DNA of 22,327 nucleotides from NCBI GenBank assembly GCA_947497195.1, contig CANMGM010000004.1, forward strand, positions 1 to 22,327. The letters are read 5' to 3'. The notes under the pieces were generated by a model that saw only the letters and a list, made by a program, of their open reading frames with translations, had not been told where the DNA came from and did no database searches. Origin of the DNA: Bacteroidota bacterium (GTDB lineage Bacteria > Bacteroidota > Bacteroidia > M30B66). The translations under genes and the position numbers were made by a program. Positions 16,199 to 22,327 of this stretch are shown here, piece after piece (position 1 is the stretch's first letter; the number at the start of each line of letters is the position of its first letter).

Positions 16199-17389
16199 AT
16201 GTACGGAGAATTTCAATCATTTCTTCAAAAAGAGCTACAATCCATAGAGGATGCTGGATTGTTTAAGCGCGAGCGAATTATTGTAACGCCTCAGGGTGCC
16301 GATATTCGGGTTAGCACGGGCAATGAAGTAATTAATTTTTGCGCAAACAATTATCTCGGACTTTCTTCTCATCCTGCTGTAATTAAGGCGGCTCACGAAA
16401 CGCTCGATTCGCATGGCTTCGGCATGAGTTCGGTGCGTTTTATCTGCGGAACACAAGACATTCACAAAACACTTGAGCAGATGATTTCGGAGTTTTTAGG
16501 CACCGAAGACACGATATTGTATGCAGCGGCATTTGACGCCAATGGAGGGGTGTTTGAACCTCTTTTGGGTGCAGAAGACGCGATTATTTCGGATTCGCTG
16601 AATCACGCATCGATAATTGATGGAGTACGCTTGTGTAAAGCAGTTCGTTATCGATACGAAAACAACAACATGGAGGAGTTGGAGGCTCGCTTAAAAGAGG
16701 CTCAGGCGCAACGGTTTCGCTTAATTGTTACCGATGGCGTTTTTTCGATGGATGGATACATTGCACAGCTGGATAAGATTGTTGCTTTAGCCGAGAAATA
16801 CAATGCGATGGTGATGGTTGACGAATGCCATGCTTCGGGATTTATTGGCAAAACCGGACGCGGAACGCACGAGCATTGCGGCGTGATGGGAAAAATTGAC
16901 ATCATCACCGGCACGCTTGGTAAGGCGCTTGGTGGAGCTATGGGCGGATTTACCTCGGGCAGAAAAGAAATTATTGAATTGTTGCGCCAGCGTTCACGTC
17001 CGTATTTGTTCTCAAACTCCTTGGCTCCATCGATTGTAGGTGCCGGTATTGCTGTTTTGGATTTGTTGAGCACAACTACCGAGTTGCGCGATAAACTCAT
17101 GGAGAATACGGCTTATTTCAGAGCGAAAATCAAAGATGCCGGATTTGACATAAAGGAAGGAATTCACCCAATTTGCCCGATCATGTTGTATGATGCGCGT
17201 TTAAGTCAGGTGTTTGCCGAAAAGCTACTTTCTGAAGGCGTTTATGTAATCGGGTTTTATTATCCGGTAGTGCCGAAAGACCAGGCAAGGATAAGAGTTC
17301 AAATTTCTGCTGCGCACGAGCGCGCGCATCTCGATAAAGCAATTGCGGCTTTTACCAAAATAGGTAAAGAGCTTGGCGTAATCAAATAA
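16199..17389 (+). CDS. kbl: Glycine C-acetyltransferase (2-amino-3-ketobutyrate CoA ligase)
   Basis: Kbl is a PLP enzyme of the alpha-oxoamine synthase family that cleaves 2-amino-3-ketobutyrate with CoA to glycine and acetyl-CoA, the second step of threonine degradation. The 396-residue length is near that of the E. coli enzyme. The PLP lysine is K242 in GTLGKALGGAMGG; the ring-stacking H136 (SLNHASIIDG) and the D208/H211 pair in VDECHASG are present. AON synthase/KBL family members are similar, but the NYLGLSSHP, RFICGTQDIHKTLE and GVFSMDG text is typical of Kbl. Threonine dehydrogenase (tdh), often adjacent, is not in this window. The following membrane-protein gene begins 9 nt later. Confidence 0.95.
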   Translation: MYGEFQSFLQKELQSIEDAGLFKRERIIVTPQGADIRVSTGNEVINFCANNYLGLSSHPAVIKAAHETLDSHGFGMSSVRFICGTQDIHKTLEQMISEFLGTEDTILYAAAFDANGGVFEPLLGAEDAIISDSLNHASIIDGVRLCKAVRYRYENNNMEELEARLKEAQAQRFRLIVTDGVFSMDGYIAQLDKIVALAEKYNAMVMVDECHASGFIGKTGRGTHEHCGVMGKIDIITGTLGKALGGAMGGFTSGRKEIIELLRQRSRPYLFSNSLAPSIVGAGIAVLDLLSTTTELRDKLMENTAYFRAKIKDAGFDIKEGIHPICPIMLYDARLSQVFAEKLLSEGVYVIGFYYPVVPKDQARIRVQISAAHERAHLDKAIAAFTKIGKELGVIK

Positions 17390-17398
17390 TCACACCAA

Positions 17399-18136
17399 AT
17401 GAAAAATCTACTTGTACTAACAACCTGCTTTTGGGCAATCTCTTCGAATGCTCAGGAAAACCCCAATACATCGGAGGCAAAAAAAACCTACTGGGCATCT
17501 GTCTCCGAGTTGATTTTCTCGGCTGCCGATTTAGGTAATGTTCGCGTATACGACGCCAATGTTGTTAATGTTCAACAACCCGAGGGCAGGCTCGCAAACC
17601 CGATTCCCCGCTTCAGCGCATTCTTTCATGTAGCGCAGCAGTACCATGTAAATTTTGCTCGCTTTGCCGGTATTTATACCGGACTTGGAATTAGGAATAT
17701 TGGGATGATTAATAACCTGAACGACACCTTGCGCATTAAACAGCGCGCCTATGGAATATCAATTCCTCTGGCAATTAAGCTTGGAAACATGGAAAAACGC
17801 AGCTATTTGGCGCTCGGGGCCGAAGCAGAGTACATGTTCCATTACAAACAAAAGGTGTTTGTTGGAGAGGGTAGGGGCGACAAGGACAATAAATCATCTG
17901 AATGGTTCTCTAATCGGGTTAACGCGTTTAATCCCGGTGTTTTTGTAGAGTTTAACTTTGGAAAAAGTGCTTATTTCAGACTGAAATACTATTTAAGCGA
18001 TTTTCTGAATTCCTCTGCTCGGCAGGATTTCAAGGTGAAGGATAATGTAATGTATTTTACTTCCGATCGCAGCACCTTGTTTTCGCTAACATTTGGCAAA
18101 GTGGTTACCTCTAAAAGAAGAAAAAGTGCAAAATAA
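17399..18136 (+). CDS. Outer-membrane beta-barrel-like protein of unknown function
   Basis: The 245-residue product begins with a clear signal peptide (MKNLLVLTTCFWAISSNAQ, cleavage after residue 19). The mature part has alternating hydrophobic and aromatic strands such as FAGIYTGLGIRNIGMI, YGISIPLAIKLG, SYLALGAEAEYMFHY, NPGVFVEFNFG and AYFRLKYYLSDFL, the pattern of a small porin-fold/PorT-like barrel of 8-10 strands. The C-terminus is basic (SKRRKSAK), which is unusual for a barrel that should end in an aromatic strand; the last strand may be LFSLTFGKVV. No family can be named with confidence. It follows kbl by 9 nt without an obvious promoter of its own and is probably co-transcribed. Confidence 0.75.
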   Translation: MKNLLVLTTCFWAISSNAQENPNTSEAKKTYWASVSELIFSAADLGNVRVYDANVVNVQQPEGRLANPIPRFSAFFHVAQQYHVNFARFAGIYTGLGIRNIGMINNLNDTLRIKQRAYGISIPLAIKLGNMEKRSYLALGAEAEYMFHYKQKVFVGEGRGDKDNKSSEWFSNRVNAFNPGVFVEFNFGKSAYFRLKYYLSDFLNSSARQDFKVKDNVMYFTSDRSTLFSLTFGKVVTSKRRKSAK

Positions 18137-18144
18137 ACTTGCAC
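18121..18144 (-). terminator. Possible minus-strand terminator at the start of the ORF-free gap
   Basis: On the minus strand, GTGCAA...TTGCAC (6 bp plus one G-U closing pair, 5-nt loop) is followed by TTTTT and a T-rich stretch. No such T run follows on the plus strand. It overlaps the stop codon of the beta-barrel gene and would end transcription coming leftward through the 712-nt gap. Confidence 0.35.
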
Positions 18145-18848
18145 AAATTGCCGAGTTGAACTACAATTTAAAAAGGAATTAATCGGGATGCGGCACGCGC
18201 CTCAAGGTATTAAAAAGCGCCCGGTATAGGGCGAAGTAAAGGCGTGGAACCCCATTCATGTTAGACATGCATTCGTAATGTAATTCACGAATTAAAGAAG
18301 AGTCGCAAACCAGGAGGATGATGTAAATAGGAGAACATGGTCCAAAGAAAAGATTTAATGTGCCTTAAAATGAGTATTTTACCGACCGCCTCATTGGGGT
18401 CCACCACTCCTCCTCCCCGAGGTTAAGTTACGACAGATGCGTGGTACTAGTCGTTTCAAAATCTCAAAACGGATAATTGTTACCAACACTGCTGTTCATT
18501 TTTAGGTTGGAAAAATGACCTTGGTTGGTGAATATCTATTTCGGAACTTTGAGTAGGGCGGGGACACGTGTCACCCGTGGAAAGACACTAAGCACGAAAA
18601 CGTCTACTTGCAATAGTTTTAATGTATCAGGCATCACGTACTTGGGCTAAACTTTCGAAATAGAATTTCGCGTTCACCGTAAATGTCGAATTAGTCTAAA
18701 AGGCCATGCCCTAAAGGTCTGCGGCTTTGCTCTGCGCGGGTTTCAGAACTCGAATGTCTCATACAAAACTCAGATCTCCAAGCAACTTGATGACCTTTAG
18801 AATCACAAATGCCCGCGTTGCAAAACCGCTGGCGCCATGCGTACTACA
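18137..18848. other. 712-nt ORF-free region between convergent genes, unexplained
   Basis: No credible coding frame was found on either strand; all frames are broken by stops. It contains several small inverted repeats: CGCCC/GGGCG (18218-18233), CATGT/ACATG (18257-18269 area), ATTCGT/ACGAAT (18271-18292 area), a GACACGTGTC palindrome (18563-18572) and CGAAAT/ATTTCG (18656-18670 area). A long-range pairing GTGGA(A)CCCCA (18244-18254) with TGGGGTCCAC (18395-18404) is also possible. Its base composition, with CG-rich patches, differs from the AT-rich gene beside it. It could be an undescribed structured RNA, an eroded gene or mobile sequence, or a dispersed non-coding repeat; the sequence alone does not decide. 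Confidence 0.5.
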
Positions 18849-19649
18849 TTAATATTCAACAATATACATGAAGTATCTGAATCCAATTGAAGTTCTTTTA
18901 GCGTCTCCTTCTTTGAATTCACCAGTGCTTTCTATTTTCAAAGCTTCTTGATTGTCGGTCCAACTTCCTCCTTTTGTTTTTCCTTTAGTTGAAATCATTT
19001 CTGCAACATTTCCGCTCATGTTATATAGTCCAAAGGTGTTAGGCCAATAAGCGGTGACATTTGCTGTAACATCTGGTCTATCACTATTTATTGAAGCATT
19101 TCCCAATTTGTTATTGGGATCTCTTTTAAAGTTACATCTATATTCACCTTTTTTAGTTTTTAATTCATCACCAGGCCATGGATAAACAGAAGCGTGATCA
19201 CCAGCTTTTGCGGCAATTATCCATTCTTGCTCTGTTGGTAATCTAAATGTTGCTTTCTTATATTTCTTTCTTTTACTTGAATTATATTGTTGAGTTAACC
19301 AATCACAGTAAAGCACAGCCGCTTCATAAGAAACATTAACTAATGGATAATTACTGTAGGCTGGGTGGCTATGATAATATTTAACATAGGGATGTTCTTT
19401 ATCATTGTTTTCATTCCAGTTGGCAGTATCAATTTGTGCAACATTTAGTTGCTCCTTAATATTATTCTGCTTAAGAAACAATAGAAAATCAGCGTATTGT
19501 TTATTTGTGACCTCAAATTTGGAAGCCAATAAGTTGTCATTAACTTTCACTAATGTTTTCTCGATATCCTTTCTGTTGAAATTGCTTTTTTGTGCAAAAA
19601 CGTTCGCTACTAGCACGCAGAATACTGTTGTGAAAAATAGTTGTTTCAT
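18849..19649 (-). CDS. Secreted FGE/SUMF1-fold protein (formylglycine-generating-enzyme-like), probably not a sulfatase activator
   Basis: The 266-residue protein has a signal peptide (MKQLFFTTVFCVLVANVFAQ) and then the FGE-sulfatase fold. The fold shows as FEVTNKQYADFL (45-56), PLVNVSYEAAVLYCDWL (102-118), RLPTEQEWIIAAKAG (136-150), FGLYNMSGNVAEM (206-218), KGGSW (226-230) and GFRYF (256-260). Only two mature cysteines exist (C115, C172), and none sits after the GGSW block, where copper-type FGEs carry an active cysteine, so oxidase activity is unlikely. Relatives in Bacteroidota include the gliding proteins GldJ and GldK and many secreted orphans; this one is shorter. ATG at 19649 is chosen over an upstream GTG at 19676 because it starts directly on the signal peptide. 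The gene is more AT-rich than its neighbours. Confidence 0.82.
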   Translation of the reverse strand: MKQLFFTTVFCVLVANVFAQKSNFNRKDIEKTLVKVNDNLLASKFEVTNKQYADFLLFLKQNNIKEQLNVAQIDTANWNENNDKEHPYVKYYHSHPAYSNYPLVNVSYEAAVLYCDWLTQQYNSSKRKKYKKATFRLPTEQEWIIAAKAGDHASVYPWPGDELKTKKGEYRCNFKRDPNNKLGNASINSDRPDVTANVTAYWPNTFGLYNMSGNVAEMISTKGKTKGGSWTDNQEALKIESTGEFKEGDAKRTSIGFRYFMYIVEY

Positions 19650-19667
19650 AGTTTCTTTTAGCAAGTG

Positions 19668-19696
19668 TCGTAACACAGTACCACTCGTAACACAGT
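19668..19696. repeat. Direct repeat TCGTAACACAGT (two copies) upstream of the FGE-like gene
   Basis: The 12-bp sequence TCGTAACACAGT occurs at 19668-19679 and 19685-19696, separated by ACCAC (17-bp period). It lies 19 to 47 nt upstream of the FGE-like gene's ATG at 19649 (minus strand), where a promoter or operator would be. No TAnnTTTG box is found there. Confidence 0.6.
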
Positions 19697-19743
19697 GCTC
19701 AGTGTTTCGATAAATTGAAATTTAAAGTGCAAAAACGAGCGGC

Positions 19744-22137
19744 TTAATGATTAACAACCAGTTTCCGGCTGATAATTCCCTCCTCGGTAATCATATTGAG
19801 CAGGTAAATGCCATCAGATAGTTCGGCGGTTGAAATGGTAAAGGTTACTTTATCTGCCGCCTCAAAGCCAAATTGCTTAACAGTTTGGCCCATTGCATTT
19901 GTAAGCACGATCTGCGCGTCCATTGATTTAACCAAGTCAAATTGGACCTGAACTACCGAATTGGATGGGTTAGGGTATAGGCTAAACGCGTTTTTACGAT
20001 CGTAGTTCTTTAAACCGGTTACGTCGAAATCCCAACAATCGCCACCAATTTGTGTCACTGTTTGTGTACCGAAAGCGCTTACAATATCATCGATCTGTTC
20101 AATACAGATTTGATCGGAATCTAACTCATAGTAATGAACACGAAGTATTGGGGTTGGCTCGTAATATTTACGAATCATCGAATCCTGATATGAAATAGCT
20201 ATAACTTTATTATCGCCCAAAAGAAACTCAGGATTAATAGGATATTCAGTATTATCTGCAAGGTTTTCTACGTTCCAAATTTTAATACCAGAAATGCTGA
20301 ACTCCAATGCGTTTACCCGCGTGTTAGGGTTCACAATGCCTACATCAACAAACTTCTCAGCAAAGTCTACATTGGTAATCTGAAGAGTAACCGAATCTTC
20401 AGGATTTAAAGAACCACCCGGGAAATTACAATGATCGTGTGGTGCGTTTCCGGAGTGCTGATGGTATAAACCATAGTTAACACAACTCGAAAGTAGTGCT
20501 GCGTCATAAACAGAAATGCGTCCATCTTGGTTAATATCGTTGCAAGCCGTTGGAACAATATCGTTACCCAAAATCCCTTCAACATAATTTTGGGCATCGT
20601 TCATGTCTTGGAAGCCATTGTCGTTCATGTCGCCCATTTGGCGAGTTCCTCCGCAGTTTCCTTCGCAATCGAGCTGTGCCGCTCCGAATACCTCGCCTGA
20701 ACAATCTGTGTAAGGCGGGCAATCGTTGATTACCTCAATGGTTCGATTTCCTAAGGAGTCGCGACCTAAGCGAATGCACACCTGCGCCCAGTTGTTTACA
20801 TGCGAAAGTTCTAATCTTCCCAAAGCATCGGGCGAATTATCCCAGTTAACGCGCACAACCATCGTGTAGCGGCCGGTATCGATATCGGTGATGTCCATCC
20901 ACTGGCAATCGAGTCCACTTCCGTATATATCGCCACATTGCTTCGAAATCCCCATGTTAGAGCAACCAAATTGAGCGGTACCTCCATCACCACATTCCAA
21001 ATCGAGGACGCAGAAGCCGTTTTTAAACCCAACCGGAATAGCCTGACCTTGTGTGTCGTACATCACATATTCGGCATAGCCTTCGTAATGCCAATGTCCG
21101 TGACAATTTCCCCACGAAAACTGCGTAGGTTGAGCAGAAGGAGAACCGATATAATAATCGGCATCGCCGATGTTTTTAATGTGGGTTGTAAAGCGGATAA
21201 TATCGCGTGTGCCATATCCAGTAAGACAGCCTTCAACAACTTGGCAGTTAGCAGCATTTATCGTTGAAAGGTAAACAGATGTTTTTATCGCGTTCTCTAA
21301 AACGACCAGGTCTGGACGGCCATCGGGGCAAAGTGGATCGCCTTCGTAATAACATACGCCATCTACAGTAGCAACCGGATTGAAATTACAAGCTGTTTCA
21401 TCCATACATCCTTCAATAGGTCCATTAAAGGTGAGCGACCAGTTTATTGCGCCCGAACAGTTTTCGCTAACGTCGCCCACGCGGATAATGTAGGTTTCGC
21501 CAGCTACCATAAGTGCATTAATCCTTGCCTGAAGACCGCATCCGCCGCTATTGTCGTCGTAATAGATGGTTCCTTCGTTGGAGTTGGTAACCAACAGGTT
21601 TTGGCAATGGTCGTACACCCAAAGTTTGGTATCGCAGGTATTGTTACCACAAGTGGAGATGAAATACATCCCTGAAGAGTCTGGAGTATACGTATACCAG
21701 GTGTTTCTTGTAGGAGCGGTATGCGAGCCCTGATCGATGCTAATCGCAGAAAAGCAATCGGCACCGGGAGGGCAATTGAATTGAACGCTTTCCGTGTTGG
21801 TGTAATTCCCTCCGGATGCAATAGTGTCGCCGTTAAACACAACGTAATACGAGCCCTGTCCATATTGGCAACAAATACCATCGCCTGCACTGTCGTTTAT
21901 TTTAAACGTAAGGCAGGTTTGATCCGGAACACATAAACTTGTTCCACTTGATGTTCCGTTTGCTAATTGTGCTCCGGTTCCTGTTGTTAGGTTCCAGGAG
22001 ATCTCTTGAGGATAGTTATCGGGATTAATGATAATTTGAACCGGGATCAATTCGCCGGGACATTGCGCCACGAGATTGAGGTTAATAGCTAAAACGAAAA
22101 AAAGAAAAAAGGACAGGATGTAACTAGGCTTCTTCAC
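19744..22137 (-). CDS. T9SS-secreted lysyl oxidase-domain protein with dockerin-like module
   Basis: From the GTG at 22137 (797 residues) the protein starts directly on a signal peptide ending LNLVAQ. An upstream in-frame TTG (22158) lies within the -7 box and is rejected. Numbering below counts from that TTG. Modules in order: a Cys-rich beta domain (about 33-130), a PPC-like domain (about 135-245), a GCMDETACNFNP cysteine motif (250-261), and a lysyl-oxidase domain (about 281-466). Then come two Ca-loop repeats of dockerin type (GDMNDNGFQDMNDA, 509-522; NDINQDGRISVYDA, 540-553), a cohesin-like beta-sandwich (about 588-700) and a T9SS type A sorting domain (about 726-804). The copper ligands are H353, H355 and H357 (CHGHWHYEG). 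K379 (GFKNGFC) and Y412 (IYGSGLDCQW) align with the lysine and tyrosine that form the LTQ cofactor in animal LOX. Surface or extracellular amine oxidation is the inferred role. Confidence 0.9.
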   Translation of the reverse strand: MKKPSYILSFFLFFVLAINLNLVAQCPGELIPVQIIINPDNYPQEISWNLTTGTGAQLANGTSSGTSLCVPDQTCLTFKINDSAGDGICCQYGQGSYYVVFNGDTIASGGNYTNTESVQFNCPPGADCFSAISIDQGSHTAPTRNTWYTYTPDSSGMYFISTCGNNTCDTKLWVYDHCQNLLVTNSNEGTIYYDDNSGGCGLQARINALMVAGETYIIRVGDVSENCSGAINWSLTFNGPIEGCMDETACNFNPVATVDGVCYYEGDPLCPDGRPDLVVLENAIKTSVYLSTINAANCQVVEGCLTGYGTRDIIRFTTHIKNIGDADYYIGSPSAQPTQFSWGNCHGHWHYEGYAEYVMYDTQGQAIPVGFKNGFCVLDLECGDGGTAQFGCSNMGISKQCGDIYGSGLDCQWMDITDIDTGRYTMVVRVNWDNSPDALGRLELSHVNNWAQVCIRLGRDSLGNRTIEVINDCPPYTDCSGEVFGAAQLDCEGNCGGTRQMGDMNDNGFQDMNDAQNYVEGILGNDIVPTACNDINQDGRISVYDAALLSSCVNYGLYHQHSGNAPHDHCNFPGGSLNPEDSVTLQITNVDFAEKFVDVGIVNPNTRVNALEFSISGIKIWNVENLADNTEYPINPEFLLGDNKVIAISYQDSMIRKYYEPTPILRVHYYELDSDQICIEQIDDIVSAFGTQTVTQIGGDCWDFDVTGLKNYDRKNAFSLYPNPSNSVVQVQFDLVKSMDAQIVLTNAMGQTVKQFGFEAADKVTFTISTAELSDGIYLLNMITEEGIISRKLVVNH

Positions 22138-22155
22138 AGTAAAATGTTTAATTTT

Positions 22156-22184
22156 CAAATATATAAATCAAAATCGAAAAACAA
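22156..22184 (-). promoter_or_regulatory. Bacteroidota-type promoter of the lysyl oxidase gene (TTG-N18-TATATTTG)
   Basis: On the minus strand TTG (22184-22182) is followed after 18 nt by TATATTTG (22163-22156), fitting both the -33 and the -7 elements. The -7 box ends 18 nt before the GTG start at 22137 and contains the TTG at 22158, arguing that translation cannot begin there. Confidence 0.7.
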
Positions 22185-22189
22185 GCAAT

Positions 22190-22327
22190 TTAAAACCCGG
22201 GAGCAAGCGGTTTGTTTGCGAGAATATGCTCAAGCGAAGCCATAACATCGTCTGTAAGCTTTGGTAAAACATCAAATGCGGCAAGATTGTCTTTCAGCTG
22301 ATGTGTTTTTGATCCGCCGAGAATTAC
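22190..22327 (-). CDS. Aldo/keto reductase, C-terminal fragment (gene cut by window edge)
   Basis: The last 45 codons of a minus-strand gene are visible, ending in TAA at 22190. The text VILGGSKTHQLKDNLAAFDVL followed by KLTDDVMASLEHILANKP matches the C-terminal NADPH-binding 'G.sk.eQl.eNl.a.d.l.kLt.e....ie.i' end of the aldo/keto reductase family, of the YghZ/Kv-beta kind. The catalytic Asp-Tyr-Lys-His residues lie outside the window. It ends 31 nt before the lysyl oxidase gene's upstream TTG; that gene has its own promoter in this gap. Confidence 0.85.
   Translation of the reverse strand, partial: VILGGSKTHQLKDNLAAFDVLPKLTDDVMASLEHILANKPLAPGF

Noticed and set aside
16702..17100. 132-codon open frame antisense to kbl
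   Set aside because: It is antisense to the catalytic core of a well-conserved enzyme and has no family resemblance or signals of its own.
18337..18426. 29-codon ORF in the gap, preceded by AGGAG
   Set aside because: It is very short, has no recognisable domain, and Bacteroidota rarely rely on Shine-Dalgarno motifs, so the AGGAG adds little.
18563..18572. GACACGTGTC palindrome as a third parS site
   Set aside because: Only the CACGTG core agrees with parS; the flanks (GGGGA and TCACC) do not match TGTTN and AAACA.
19668..19696. Direct repeats as a CRISPR array
   Set aside because: Only two 12-bp units with a 5-bp spacer; no further units and no cas genes.
21504..21890. 128-codon open frame on the minus strand inside the lysyl oxidase gene
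   Set aside because: It overlaps the real gene in another frame on the same strand, has no recognisable motif and reflects codon bias of the true frame.

Overview
The window reads as chromosomal DNA of a member of the Bacteroidota. Three things say so. One gene product ends in a type IX secretion (T9SS, type A) sorting domain. Several gene starts are preceded by the Bacteroidota-type -7 element TAnnTTTG, usually 15-20 nt before the start codon. The gene set includes a DUF4175-type giant coiled-coil protein next to an RsbW-like ATPase, ybeY and mnmG. Nothing in the sequence fixes the family or genus. Both ends cut through genes.

Left block (1-4437, minus strand): a tight run nadA > secreted M16 zinc peptidase > MORN-repeat secreted protein (cut by the left edge). 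The spacings are 4 nt and a 1-nt stop/start overlap (TGATG). A 472-nt AT-rich divergent region (4438-4909) separates it from the plus-strand block. That region holds a likely nadA promoter, an unlisted 48-codon single-pass membrane ORF (4671-4817), a 17-bp hairpin and two copies of an ATTAAC/GTTAAT inverted repeat.

Central block (4910-12386, plus strand): rpiB > DUF4175 protein > RsbW-like ATPase > ybeY > mnmG > class I methyltransferase, closely packed. mnmG (gidA) is flanked by two 15/16 matches to the ParB-binding site parS, at 9599-9614 and 11495-11510. The second abuts the methyltransferase start codon. This pair is the most notable regulatory or chromosome-biology signal here and suggests the locus lies in the origin/segregation domain.

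Then come, on minus, a GT22-like multi-membrane glycosyltransferase with an ArsC/Spx-like thioredoxin-fold protein (4-nt overlap), and a glutaryl-CoA-dehydrogenase-type enzyme with a clear terminator behind it. The dehydrogenase gene is divergent from a plus-strand Dps gene with a basic N-terminal tail. After Dps come kbl (2-amino-3-ketobutyrate CoA ligase) and a small outer-membrane beta-barrel-like protein.

Right block: a 712-nt gap between convergent genes with no open frame of useful length (18137-18848); an AT-rich FGE/SUMF1-fold secreted protein without the expected catalytic cysteine; and a large T9SS cargo. The cargo carries a lysyl-oxidase domain with the copper HxHxH motif and the Lys/Tyr pair that forms the quinone cofactor, followed by a dockerin-like module. 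The window ends in the C-terminus of an aldo/keto reductase. No tRNA, rRNA, CRISPR array or insertion sequence was seen.
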